A program made the translations under genes and the position numbers. DNA of 22,222 bases from QHXQ01 sp036389375 (GTDB lineage Bacteria; Acidobacteriota; Blastocatellia; Pyrinomonadales; Pyrinomonadaceae): the NCBI GenBank assembly GCA_036389375.1, contig DASVQA010000164.1, forward strand, positions 1 to 22,222, given 5' to 3'. This document shows positions 1-9,044 of the stretch, piece after piece. Position 1 is the first letter of the stretch. The number at the start of each line of letters is the position of its first letter. The notes below the pieces were generated by a model, which had not been told where the DNA came from, did no database searches, and saw nothing but the letters and a program-made list of their open reading frames with translations.

Positions 1-944
1 GGATGGACGGGCGGCAGTTGGCGAGTTACAACGCCGACTATATCTACAGCGAACAGGCCCGACCCATCATCGAAATGCTCAACGAAGCGCTCAAAGAGAG
101 CTTTCCTGAGTTCAAACTTTTTCATAACTCCGACTTTCGCAACACGCTCATCTTTCGCGGCGTCCAACTCGATCCGAAAGCCCTGCGCTGTCCCGAGCCG
201 CACGAGAGTCACGGGGTCGAGTTCGACGTAAACGCCTTGATAACCGCCAGCGAGCCGCGCGGCCAAGCCGCCGCCGCGCGCATCAATCAATACCTCGCCC
301 GGACGGCCGAACTGCTGCGCGACGAGCAGGCCAACATGATCTTCCCTTGGAGTCCGTCGAAGGTCTTACGCCTGCCCGCCTTTAGCGAGCACACGGGCTT
401 TGTCGGCAAAGTCGCGCTCGTCGGCTGCATGGACTTTCTGCACGGCATCGCCAAAGCGGGCGCGCTCGAATCCTTCAAGGTCGGCAACGGCCGGCCCGAT
501 ACGGACTACGCCGCGAAAGGCGCGAAGGTCGTCGAGCTATTAACGCAGGGCTACGAGTTCGTCATCTGTCACGTCAACGCGCCGGACGAAGCCTCGCACA
601 TGGGCGATCTGGCCGGTAAAATAAGGGCGCTCGAAATGATCGACGCGCACGTGGTGCGGCCCGTCGTGGAATACTTCCAGCGCAACGAAGCGGAACTGGG
701 CGGCGTCATGCTCGTGCCCGACCACTACACGAACCATGCCGCCGTGGCCGCCAACTCCAAGCGCATCGAGATTCATTCGATCCACGCCGTCCCCTTTGTG
801 CTGTGGAACGGGCGCGAGCGCGACGAGGTCTGCTGCTATAGCGAAGACGACGCCGAGCGCGGCAAGTACGGCCGCGCGCCCGTCAGCCATCTGGACTTAT
901 TGCGCCTGCTCGGTCTGCAACAGGCGCGCGGCGTCAGTCAATAG
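1..944 (+). CDS. ApgM-like cofactor-independent phosphoglycerate mutase / alkaline phosphatase-superfamily protein (5' end missing)
   Basis: This is the C-terminal 313 residues or so of a homologue of archaeal-type 2,3-bisphosphoglycerate-independent phosphoglycerate mutase (ApgM, alkaline phosphatase superfamily). Members normally have about 400 residues, so roughly the first quarter, including the nucleophilic Ser and the first metal ligands, lies before the window. The ATG at position 3 is probably internal. Visible superfamily features are HVNAPDEASHMGD (a metal-binding Asp/His block) followed by a K..ALEMIDAHVV helix, then the metal-site pair in PDHYTN (GDHSTP or similar in typical members), and a late His in HAVPFVLWNG. 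The TN for TP change could mean altered specificity. The gene ends 44 bases before the peptide synthetase and probably shares its transcript. It may be ordinary glycolysis (3-PG to 2-PG) or a recruited phosphoryl-transfer enzyme. Family assignment is good; the reaction is uncertain. Confidence 0.75.
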   Translation, partial: MDGRQLASYNADYIYSEQARPIIEMLNEALKESFPEFKLFHNSDFRNTLIFRGVQLDPKALRCPEPHESHGVEFDVNALITASEPRGQAAAARINQYLARTAELLRDEQANMIFPWSPSKVLRLPAFSEHTGFVGKVALVGCMDFLHGIAKAGALESFKVGNGRPDTDYAAKGAKVVELLTQGYEFVICHVNAPDEASHMGDLAGKIRALEMIDAHVVRPVVEYFQRNEAELGGVMLVPDHYTNHAAVAANSKRIEIHSIHAVPFVLWNGRERDEVCCYSEDDAERGKYGRAPVSHLDLLRLLGLQQARGVSQ

Positions 945-988
945 CGCGCCCTGTTCGTCAAGCATTAGCCGCTCAGCAAACCGAAGAG

Positions 989-3900
989 ATGCAAAACACA
1001 GAAGTCATCGTCGAACAGTTCGAGCTATCGCCGCAGCAGCGCCACGTCTGGTCTTTGCCGCAGACGGGCCCGCGCACGCCTTACGTGGTGCAGGGCCTCG
1101 CGCAGATCACCGGGCCGCTCAAACCGGAACTGCTGCGCGCTACCTTGCACGACGCGGTTGAGCGCCACACGATCCTGCGCACCGCTTTCAAACTCGACCC
1201 GGAAACCGACCGCCCACTGCAAACGCTCAACGACGATGCGGCGTGCGTCATAGCCGAGCACGATCTCGCAGGTTTAGCGGCGCACGAGCAGACCGCGCGG
1301 CTCGCCGAGTTGTTGACGACGGCGCGGCAAGCAACGCTCGATCTGGCGCGCGGCGGACTGTTGCAGGTGGCGCTCTTGCAGTTGGGCGCGGAGCGGCACG
1401 CCCTGCTGCTGACCTTGCCGGCGCTCTGCGCCGACCGCGCCACGCTCGCGCATCTGTTGCGGGACATCAGTCGCAGCTATGAAGCGCGCGGGCGCGGCGC
1501 GGAGTTGACCGACGAGCCGATGCAGTACGTTGACCTCGTCGAATGGCAGAACGAACTGCTGACCTCTGAAGAGACCGAGCCGGGCCGCGCATACTGGCGG
1601 GCGCAAAGCTTGGCTGTGCTTGCCGCCTTGAAGTTGCCCGCCGAGCAGACGCCGGCCGGTGCGTCGGGCTTTAGCCCGCAAGTGTTCACCGCGCCGTTTG
1701 CACAGGACGTTTCCGCGCGGCTCGCTACTCTGGCGGCAGCATACAGCACCTCTGAGTCGGTCGTCCTGTTGACCTGCTGGCTGACGCTGCTGTGGCGGCT
1801 GACAGGTCAACCCGAAGTGTTCGTCGGCGCAGCTTACGACGGGCGAAAGTATGAAGAGTTGCAGGCGGTGCTGGGCCCGCTCGCCAAGTACCTGCCGGTC
1901 GGCGCGCGTGTGAGCGAGCAGACGCGCTTCGACGAACTGCTGGCACAGGTGGCGCAGGCGGCGGGCGAAGCTCACAAGTGGCAGGAGTCCTTTAGCTGGG
2001 AGACTGCAACCGGCGTGGCCGAAGCCGCGAACGCTCTCATGCCTTACTGCTTCGAGTACGTCACCGCGCCCGCGCCTTACGTGGCGGGCGACGTGTCGTT
2101 CGCGCTGCAAGGCCAGTACGAGTGTGCGGAACATTTCAAGGTCAAGCTCGCTTGCACGCAGACGCCTGCGGGGCTGCACGCGGAATTTTATTACGATGAG
2201 GGTTTGTTCAGCGTCGCCTCGATCGCGCGACTGGCGGAAGAGTTGCAGACGTTGCTGGCGAGCGCGGCCGACGCACCGACGGCGCGGCTCACCGAACTGA
2301 ATTTCGTCGGTGCGGCTGAACGCCAACTGCTCTTGGCCGACTTCAACGCGACGCAGGCTGACTTTGCGCTTGATGTCTGCCTGCCTCAACTCATCGAAGC
2401 GCAGGTGGCGCGCACGCCTGAGCAGATCGCCGCCGTCTTTGAAGCGCAGCATCTGACCTACGCGGAGTTGAACGCGCGCGCCAACCAACTGGCGGGCTAC
2501 CTGCGCTATTTCGGCGTCGGCCCCGATGTGCCGGTCGGCGTCTTGATGGAGCGGTCGCTTGAGATGCTGGTCGCGCTGCTCGCGGTCTTGAAAGCGGGCG
2601 GCGCTTACGTCCCGCTCGACCCGGAGTACCCGCAGGAGCGCCTCGCCTTCATGCTCGCAGAGTTCGACAGCCCCGTTCTGCTCACGCAGCAACGGCTGCT
2701 CTCCGTGCTGCCCGCACACGCCGCGCAGGTACTCTGTCTCGACACGCAATGGGACGCGGTCACGAACTTCAGCACAGAGAATCCATCGGTCACGACAACA
2801 CCGGATAATCTGGCCTACATCATCTACACGTCAGGCTCGACGGGTAAACCCAAGGGCGCGATGCTCGCACATCGCGGCATCGTCAACCGTTTGCTCTGGA
2901 TGCAGGCGGCATACAAACTCACAGCGCAGGATCGGGTCTTGCAGAAGACGCCGTTTAGCTTCGACGTATCCGTTTGGGAGTTCTTCTGGCCGCTGCTGAC
3001 CGGCGCGCGGCTCGTCTTTGCCAGACCGGGCGGGCATCGTGACGCAGCCTATCTAGCCGACTTGATTGCGATGCAGCAGATCAGCGTGCTGCACTTTGTG
3101 CCGGCGATGTTGCACGCGTTCCTGCGCGCGCCGGAGTTGGAGTTATGTAGCTGTCTGCGGCTGGTCGTGTGCAGTGGCGAGGCGCTGCCGTTCGAGTTGC
3201 AGGAACGCTTCTTCGCCAGTTTCGCGGCGACGGAGTTGCACAACTTGTACGGGCCGACCGAAGCATCCGTGGACGTGACCGCCTGGGCGTGCGTGCGCGG
3301 CGCGACGAGCAAGAGCGTGCCGATTGGGCGACCCGTTGCGAATACGCAGATTTATCTGTTGGACGAGCAGCAGCGGTTCGTACCTTTGGGCGCGGCGGGC
3401 GAGTTGTGTATCGGCGGCGTGAGTTTAGCGCGCGGCTACCTGCAACGACCAGACCTGACGGCCGAGCGATTCATCCCCGACCCGTTCAGCACAGCGCCGG
3501 GCGCGCGCCTGTATCGCACGGGTGACCTCGCGCGTTATCTGCCGGATGGTGCGATTGAATATCTGGGCCGGCTTGATCATCAGGTGAAGGTCAGAGGCTT
3601 TCGTATCGAGTTGGGCGAGATTGAGGCTGTGCTGGCCGCGCACCCGACGGTCGGCAAGGTGGTCGTCGTCGTGCGTGAAGACGAGGCGGACGATAAACGG
3701 CTCGTCGCTTACATCGTACCGGCGCGGGGCAGCGCGTTGGCGGCGGAAGAGTTGCGCAGCTTCCTCGATGCGAAGTTGCCGGAGTATATGATCCCGGCGG
3801 CGTTCGTGGCGCTGGATGCTCTGCCGCTTTCGCCGAACGGCAAAGTTGATCGTCGGGCGCTGCCGCAGCCGGACGCCGTGCGACAGGAAGAGGCGCGCAC

Positions 3901-5098
3901 TTACGTCGCGCCGCGTGACGGGCTGGAACGCGCACTCGCGCAAATCTGGGAAGAGATTCTGAACGTGCGCCCCATCGGTGTGTTCGATAACTTCTTCCGG
4001 CTCGGCGGTCATTCGATCTTGGCCGTGCGCGTGATCGCGCAGGTGCAGCAGCACTTCGGGCGCGAACTGCCGCTCGCCGCGCTCATCCAGAACGCCACGA
4101 TTGATCACCTCGCCGGCCTCATCCGGCAGGAGACGCGCACGCTTCCGTGGGATGCCCTCGTTGCCATCCAACCCGAAGGCACGAAGCCGCCCTTCTTCGC
4201 CGTCCATTCGATTGGCGGACAGGTCTTCTGCTACGTGGCGGTGGCGCGCCACCTCGGCCAAGATCAACCCTTCTACGGGCTGCAAGCGCCGCGCCTCGAA
4301 GCGCTCGACACCGAGTACATCTCCATCGAAGAGATGGCGGCGCACTACCTGCACACCGTGCGCGGCGTGCAGCCCGAAGGGCCTTACTATCTCGGCGGCT
4401 ACTCGTTCGGCGGCATGGTCGCCTTCGAGATGGCGCGCCAGCTTCAGGCGCAGGGGCAAGAGGTCGCCATGCTCGCCATCATTGATAGCCGTTCGCCGAC
4501 CGACTTCAACAAGCTGCCGGCCTACGAAGACGATGATGCCCTGATGCTGACCTTGCGCGCGAAGGTGCAGGCGAGCGAGCGCGGGCGCAAGATCGACATC
4601 TCGCGGGCGGAGTTCGACGGCCTCGATTACGAACAACAACTCGCACACTTCCTGCACCGGCTACAGTCGGAAGGCCTGCTGCCGCCGGAACACGACATAG
4701 AGTTCACGCGCAAATTTATGAACGGCTACAAGGCGCGGCAGAAGTCCATGCGTTTCTACGTGCCGCAGGTTTACGACGGGCGCGTTACCATCTTTCGCGC
4801 GACCGAGCAAGACCCCTGGCTCGTCAAACTGTTCGAGCAATCGGGCGTGGACATGAACGACCCGACGCTCGGCTGGGGGCAACTCTCGTCCGAATCGGTC
4901 GAAGTGTACGACGTGCCCGGCGGGCACGAGCAGATCGTCTACGAGCCGCACGTCCGTGTGCTCGCCAAGCGGCTGCGCGAGGCGATCGCCAAGGCCGCCA
5001 GCACACAACCCGACGCAACAACACAGACGCCCGCGCCGGAGGCGGTCAACCCGCAGAGCCGGTTGAATAGATTCAAAAAGTTATTGCGCGTGGAATGA
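989..5098 (+). CDS. Single-module nonribosomal peptide synthetase, C*-A(Ser)-PCP-TE
   Basis: The 1369-residue protein has the EntF/SwrW-type domain order. Residues about 10-440 are a condensation-type domain in which HHxxxDG is replaced by PALCADR (144-150). The adenylation domain (about 462-957) carries YTSGSTGKPKG, YGPTEAS, YRTGDLARY and NGKVDR. Aligned by eye to the PheA pocket, the specificity residues are D659 V660 W663 H702 V727 S729 L753 V761 D762 K952, differing from the EntF serine code only at one hydrophobic position. The carrier domain (about 972-1045) has the phosphopantetheine Ser1009 in LGGHSI. The type I thioesterase (about 1050-1345) has Ser1139 in GYSFGG, Asp1166 and His1313 in GGHEQ. 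It should activate serine, hold it as a thioester, and release an acylated or cyclised product. A short Pro/Thr tail follows. The ATG has only a weak GAAGAG upstream. Domain calls are firm; catalysis by the C domain is not assured. Confidence 0.93.
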   Translation: MQNTEVIVEQFELSPQQRHVWSLPQTGPRTPYVVQGLAQITGPLKPELLRATLHDAVERHTILRTAFKLDPETDRPLQTLNDDAACVIAEHDLAGLAAHEQTARLAELLTTARQATLDLARGGLLQVALLQLGAERHALLLTLPALCADRATLAHLLRDISRSYEARGRGAELTDEPMQYVDLVEWQNELLTSEETEPGRAYWRAQSLAVLAALKLPAEQTPAGASGFSPQVFTAPFAQDVSARLATLAAAYSTSESVVLLTCWLTLLWRLTGQPEVFVGAAYDGRKYEELQAVLGPLAKYLPVGARVSEQTRFDELLAQVAQAAGEAHKWQESFSWETATGVAEAANALMPYCFEYVTAPAPYVAGDVSFALQGQYECAEHFKVKLACTQTPAGLHAEFYYDEGLFSVASIARLAEELQTLLASAADAPTARLTELNFVGAAERQLLLADFNATQADFALDVCLPQLIEAQVARTPEQIAAVFEAQHLTYAELNARANQLAGYLRYFGVGPDVPVGVLMERSLEMLVALLAVLKAGGAYVPLDPEYPQERLAFMLAEFDSPVLLTQQRLLSVLPAHAAQVLCLDTQWDAVTNFSTENPSVTTTPDNLAYIIYTSGSTGKPKGAMLAHRGIVNRLLWMQAAYKLTAQDRVLQKTPFSFDVSVWEFFWPLLTGARLVFARPGGHRDAAYLADLIAMQQISVLHFVPAMLHAFLRAPELELCSCLRLVVCSGEALPFELQERFFASFAATELHNLYGPTEASVDVTAWACVRGATSKSVPIGRPVANTQIYLLDEQQRFVPLGAAGELCIGGVSLARGYLQRPDLTAERFIPDPFSTAPGARLYRTGDLARYLPDGAIEYLGRLDHQVKVRGFRIELGEIEAVLAAHPTVGKVVVVVREDEADDKRLVAYIVPARGSALAAEELRSFLDAKLPEYMIPAAFVALDALPLSPNGKVDRRALPQPDAVRQEEARTYVAPRDGLERALAQIWEEILNVRPIGVFDNFFRLGGHSILAVRVIAQVQQHFGRELPLAALIQNATIDHLAGLIRQETRTLPWDALVAIQPEGTKPPFFAVHSIGGQVFCYVAVARHLGQDQPFYGLQAPRLEALDTEYISIEEMAAHYLHTVRGVQPEGPYYLGGYSFGGMVAFEMARQLQAQGQEVAMLAIIDSRSPTDFNKLPAYEDDDALMLTLRAKVQASERGRKIDISRAEFDGLDYEQQLAHFLHRLQSEGLLPPEHDIEFTRKFMNGYKARQKSMRFYVPQVYDGRVTIFRATEQDPWLVKLFEQSGVDMNDPTLGWGQLSSESVEVYDVPGGHEQIVYEPHVRVLAKRLREAIAKAASTQPDATTQTPAPEAVNPQSRLNRFKKLLRVE

Positions 5099-5189
5099 TG
5101 CAAACGCGCAAATTCTCAGACCACGCCACATTGTCAGAGCCGCCGCGCGCGCGCTTCAGTCAGGCGCTATCCCCACTTCGGAGGAACAA

Positions 5190-6872
5190 ATGAAACTGCT
5201 CTCTTTTCTCTTACGCTATTCAAAGACTCTGCTCGTCACGGCCATTGTCGCCGGCATCGTCGCGGGCGGGAGCAGCATGGGGCTATTGGCGCTCACCGGG
5301 GCGAGGATTAACCAGCAAGCCCCGAACACGAGGCTCATCTGGGCGTTTGTCGCCTGCTGCCTGTTGTACTCGGCGGCGCGCGCCGCGTCGGAGCTAACGC
5401 TCGCCACGCTCAGCCAGCGCGCGATCTTCGATCTGCGGCTGCGCCTGAGTCGCCAGATCATGGCCGCGCCCCTGCGCCTGTTGGAAGACGTGGGCGCGGC
5501 GCGGCTGCTGGCGACTTTGACGGAAGACGTGACGGGCATCGTCAACGGCGTGCTCGTGATGCCGACCATCTGCATCAACGTGGTGGTCGTGCTCGGTTGT
5601 CTCGCTTATCTCGGCTGGCTCTCCGTCTGGGTCTTGCTCACGGTCGTCGTCTTCTTCACGCTCGGCACGCTTATCTATCAACTGCCGATGAAGTTTGCCA
5701 ACAGCTATCTGCGTAGCGCCCGCCAACAGGCCGATTTGCTCTACGGCCACTTCCGCGCGCTCACGCAAGGCAACAAGGAGTTGAAGATTCACGCGCCCCG
5801 GCGCAGCGATTTCTTCAAGGAGCAACTCCAACCGACCGCCGCGACGCTCCGGCGCGAAAACCTCGTCGCGCAGCGCATCTTTACCTTCGCCGGCATCTGG
5901 GGGCAGCTGCTGTTCTACGTCATGCTCGGCCTCTTGCTCTTTGCCGTCCCGGCCGTGCTGCCGGTCAGCACGCCCGTCCTGACCGCCTACGCGCTGACCA
6001 TCCTCTTCATGATGGGGCCGCTGACCAACACCGTCACGCTCATGCCGATCCTCAGCCGCTCCGGCATCTCGCTGAAGAAGATCGAAGACCTGGGGCTGTC
6101 GCTCGCCGGACAGAGCACGGAGGAGGCGGCCTTTACGACCAAGCCGGTCGAGCCGACGTGGCAAAGCCTGCAACTGATCGAGGTCACGCACAGCTACCAC
6201 CGCGAGAAGGAGAACAGCAATTTCACGCTCGGCCCCATCAACCTCACGTTCCAGCCGGGCGAACTGGTCTTTCTCATCGGCGGCAACGGCAGCGGCAAGA
6301 CCACGCTCGCCAAACTGCTCACGGGTCTCTACACGCCGGAGCGCGGGCACATACGCTTTAACGGCGAGCCGATCACGCAGCGCAACCGTGAACAGTTTCG
6401 CCAACTCTTCTCCGTCGTCTTCTACGACTTCTTCCTGTTCGAGAATTTCCTGGGTCTGAAGACCGAGAAACTGGACGAGCAGGCGCGCGCCTACATCGAG
6501 CAGCTACAGTTGAGCCACAAGGTCAAGGTGGAGGACGGCAAACTTTCCACGCTCGATCTGTCCGCCGGGCAGCGCAAGCGGCTGGCGCTCCTGACCGCCT
6601 ATCTCGAAGACCGCCCCTTCTATCTCTTCGACGAGTGGGCGGCCGATCAAGACCCGCTCTTTAAGGAAATCTTCTACCTGCAAATTCTGCCCGACCTCAA
6701 AGCCAGAGGTAAGACCGTGCTCGTCATCAGCCACGACGACCGCTACTACAACTTGGGCGACCGCGTGATCAAATTGGAGAACGGGCAGCTTGAGCAGGAC
6801 AGCCGCGTGGCGCAAGCCCGTCCGATTCCGCCGCCCGCCCGCGCCGCCTCCACCAACGTCACGGGCGCGTAA
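5190..6872 (+). CDS. Cyclic peptide/siderophore export ABC transporter (SyrD/PvdE type), fused permease-ATPase
   Basis: The 560-residue half-transporter has an N-terminal six-helix membrane domain (about residues 1-310; the first helix is near 15-35) and a C-terminal ATPase. Walker A is GGNGSGKTT (364-372, Lys370), the signature is LSAGQRKR (from 457, with A in place of the usual second G), Walker B ends in LFDEW (Asp481, Glu482), and the switch His515 lies in VISHDD. LSAGQRKR with DEWAADQDP is typical of the PvdE/SyrD/YojI family, which moves peptide siderophores, lipopeptides or microcins across the inner membrane. It would act as a homodimer. GGAGG ends five bases before the ATG. Its place between the synthetase and the FAAL gene makes it the likely first exporter of the product. 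Confidence 0.92.
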   Translation: MKLLSFLLRYSKTLLVTAIVAGIVAGGSSMGLLALTGARINQQAPNTRLIWAFVACCLLYSAARAASELTLATLSQRAIFDLRLRLSRQIMAAPLRLLEDVGAARLLATLTEDVTGIVNGVLVMPTICINVVVVLGCLAYLGWLSVWVLLTVVVFFTLGTLIYQLPMKFANSYLRSARQQADLLYGHFRALTQGNKELKIHAPRRSDFFKEQLQPTAATLRRENLVAQRIFTFAGIWGQLLFYVMLGLLLFAVPAVLPVSTPVLTAYALTILFMMGPLTNTVTLMPILSRSGISLKKIEDLGLSLAGQSTEEAAFTTKPVEPTWQSLQLIEVTHSYHREKENSNFTLGPINLTFQPGELVFLIGGNGSGKTTLAKLLTGLYTPERGHIRFNGEPITQRNREQFRQLFSVVFYDFFLFENFLGLKTEKLDEQARAYIEQLQLSHKVKVEDGKLSTLDLSAGQRKRLALLTAYLEDRPFYLFDEWAADQDPLFKEIFYLQILPDLKARGKTVLVISHDDRYYNLGDRVIKLENGQLEQDSRVAQARPIPPPARAASTNVTGA

Positions 6873-6925
6873 ACGTTAGCTGGCCGCTCGACCCGACAGC
6901 ACAGATTGTTTGGACGGAGAAGCAA

Positions 6926-8713
6926 GTGAGCACGCTTAAAAGCGCCGCCGAGTTGCCGGCCCGCATGGCCAAAGCGCCGGCCAACTTGATCGACATCCTG
7001 CGCTTCCGCGCCGCCGCGCAGCCGGACGAGTTGGTCTATACCTTCCTGCTCGACGGCGAGACGGAAGGCGCGAGCCTGACGTTTGCGGAGCTGGAGCGCG
7101 CGGCGCGTGCGGTCGCGGCGCTCATCCGGCCACATTGCGCGCCGGGCGAGCGCGCGCTCCTCTGCTATCAACCGGGGCTGGACTTCGTCGTCGCCTTCTT
7201 CGGCTGCCTGTACGCGGGCGTCGTGGCCGTGCCGGCCTATCCGCCGCACCCCGTCCAACTGCAACGCACGCTGCCCAAGCTGCTCGCCATCATCGAAGAC
7301 GCCGCGCCGCGCGTGGCGCTCACGACCACAGATGTGTTGACGACCGCCGCCAGCATCTTCGCCGCCGCCCCGCGCCTCGAAGCGTTGCAATGGCTGACGA
7401 CCGACCAACGCGCGCATGACGACGCGGACGAATGGCGCGCACCGGAACTGCAACCTGATACGCTCGCCTTTCTGCAATACACTTCGGGTTCGACGGCGAC
7501 GCCGAAGGGCGTCATGCTCAGTCATGCCAACCTGCTGCACAACTCTGCCGTGCTGGTCGAAACCTTCGGGCTGACGCCGGAGAGCGTGCTTGTCTCGTGG
7601 GTTCCGACCGTACACGATCTGGGTCTGGTCTACGGCACGATCCAGCCGCTCTACACGGGCTTTCGTTGCTACTTCATGGCCCCGGCCGCGTTCCTCCAAC
7701 GCCCGATGCGCTGGCTCAACGCCATGTCGCGCTATCGCGCCACGCACACGATGGCCCCGAACTTCGCTTACGACCTGTGCGCGCGTAAGTGTACGCCGCA
7801 GGAGCGGGCGACGCTCGACTTAAGCGCTTGGCGCGTGGCGACGAACGGCGGCGAGCCTGTGCCCACAGACACGCTCGACCGCTTCACCGCGACCTTCGGC
7901 CCGTGCGGTTTCCGACACGGCACGCACTATCCTTCATGGGGCTTGGCGGAAGCGACCATGCACGTGACGGGCGCGCGGCCGGGCGACGAGATCGCCACCT
8001 GTACGGTCGAAGCGGCGGCGCTCGAACAGCAGCGCGTCGTCACGGCTGCGCCGGGCACACAGGGCACGCGCACGCTGGTCAGTTGCGGCCGCCCCGTGCT
8101 TGATCTGGACGTGGTCATCGTCGAACCGGAGACGCGGCAGCGTTGTGCGGCGGCAGAGCTTGGGGAAATCTGGGTGGCGGGGCCGAGCGTGGCCGGCGGC
8201 TACTGGCAGCGCGCGGACGAGACGCAACAGACCTTCGGCGCGTTTCTGGCCGACGAGCAAGGGGCGGCGGGCGGGCCCTTCCTTCGTACCGGCGATCTGG
8301 GTTTCCTGCTCGACGGCGAACTCTACGTTGCGGGCCGTCGTAAAGACCTCATCATCATCGGCGGCTCGAACCATTATCCGCAGGACATCGAGTTGACGGT
8401 CGGCAAGAGTCACGCGGCGCTCAGACCGGAGTGCGGCGCGGCCTTCGCCGTCGAGGTCGCGGGCGCAGAGCAGTTGGTGGTCGCCATCGAAGTGCAGCCG
8501 GAAGCAGTCGCGGGCGAGCGCCTCAGCCAGCAGCAGCGCGAAGAGATCGTCACCGCTATCCGGCGCGCGATTGCGGGCGAACACGAGATGCAGGTCTATC
8601 AAGTGGTCTTGCTGCGGCCCGGCGGGATGCCCAAGACGGCGGTCGGTAAGGTGCAGCGTCAGGCGTGCCGACAAAAATTTCTCGCCGGCAGTCTTGACGT
8701 GTGGCCGGTTTGA
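6926..8713 (+). CDS. Fatty-acyl-AMP ligase (FAAL) of the ANL superfamily
   Basis: The 595-residue enzyme activates a fatty acid with ATP to an acyl-adenylate and is expected to pass it to a carrier-protein pantetheine rather than to CoA. The P-loop YTSGSTATPKG begins at 185, VSWVPTVHDLGL lies near 223 (FAALs have the similar SWLPxxHDMGL), the A5-like motif is YPSWGLAEATM (335-345), RTGDLG begins at 454, and the C-terminal catalytic Lys575 lies in TAVGKVQR. Length and motifs fit stand-alone FAALs such as the FadD28/FadD32 group better than CoA ligases, though the FAAL-specific insertion was not verified by structure. The GTG start is chosen because GGAG ends six bases upstream. A free-standing acyl carrier protein follows 28 bases later, the usual acceptor arrangement, so this gene should supply the acyl starter for the synthetase. 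Confidence 0.88.
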   Translation: MSTLKSAAELPARMAKAPANLIDILRFRAAAQPDELVYTFLLDGETEGASLTFAELERAARAVAALIRPHCAPGERALLCYQPGLDFVVAFFGCLYAGVVAVPAYPPHPVQLQRTLPKLLAIIEDAAPRVALTTTDVLTTAASIFAAAPRLEALQWLTTDQRAHDDADEWRAPELQPDTLAFLQYTSGSTATPKGVMLSHANLLHNSAVLVETFGLTPESVLVSWVPTVHDLGLVYGTIQPLYTGFRCYFMAPAAFLQRPMRWLNAMSRYRATHTMAPNFAYDLCARKCTPQERATLDLSAWRVATNGGEPVPTDTLDRFTATFGPCGFRHGTHYPSWGLAEATMHVTGARPGDEIATCTVEAAALEQQRVVTAAPGTQGTRTLVSCGRPVLDLDVVIVEPETRQRCAAAELGEIWVAGPSVAGGYWQRADETQQTFGAFLADEQGAAGGPFLRTGDLGFLLDGELYVAGRRKDLIIIGGSNHYPQDIELTVGKSHAALRPECGAAFAVEVAGAEQLVVAIEVQPEAVAGERLSQQQREEIVTAIRRAIAGEHEMQVYQVVLLRPGGMPKTAVGKVQRQACRQKFLAGSLDVWPV

Positions 8714-8741
8714 GCAGGCGACAGAGTGGAAGGGAAGCGAC

Positions 8742-9044
8742 ATGTCGAATAACGCGCAGGCGGAGCTATCATACACAGCGATCCGCGAGTGGCTCGTCGT
8801 GAAGGTGGCGGAGTTGCTGGCGGTCGAGCCGGCCAAGCTGGACGTGCATGAGCCGTTCGCCAACTACGGGCTGAGTTCGATGACCGGTGTAATCCTGTCG
8901 GGCGATATAGAGCATTGGCTGGGGCTGCGATTGTCGCCCACGCTGGCGTGGGAGTATCCGACGATTGACAGCCTGACGCGCTACCTGACCGCCGAATTGA
9001 AACTGCCCGCCGACCCTGCGCGCGACGCGAGCCAAACTACATGA
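8742..9044 (+). CDS. Free-standing acyl carrier protein
   Basis: The 100-residue protein has a single PP-binding domain. The modification site is YGLSSMTG with Ser46 as the likely phosphopantetheine attachment. The usual DS[LM] is SSM here, a change common in carrier proteins that partner FAALs or polyketide enzymes. The helices before it (AELLAVEPAKLDVHEPFANYG) and after it (WEYPTIDSLTRYL) fit the ACP fold. The ATG at 8742 is chosen over longer in-frame starts, which would overlap the FAAL gene; AAGGGAAG lies just upstream. The stop overlaps the next ATG (ATGA at 9041-9044), implying translational coupling to the dehydrogenase. Likely role: it receives the acyl group from the FAAL, presents it to the dehydrogenase, and then donates it to the synthetase. 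Confidence 0.9.
   Translation: MSNNAQAELSYTAIREWLVVKVAELLAVEPAKLDVHEPFANYGLSSMTGVILSGDIEHWLGLRLSPTLAWEYPTIDSLTRYLTAELKLPADPARDASQTT

Noticed and set aside
1274..2749. A 491-codon minus-strand frame opposite the NRPS
   Set aside because: It lies wholly inside a clear NRPS gene, its translation is Arg/Gln/His-rich with no family motif, and it reflects the high-GC third-position bias of the other strand.
3425..4657. A 410-codon minus-strand frame opposite the A-PCP-TE part
   Set aside because: It mirrors the real gene, has no recognisable domain, and no ribosome binding site was noted for it.
989..5098. Enterobactin-type siderophore synthetase EntF
   Set aside because: Architecture and serine code agree, but there are no dihydroxybenzoate genes, the C domain lacks its catalytic motif, and a FAAL system is present instead.
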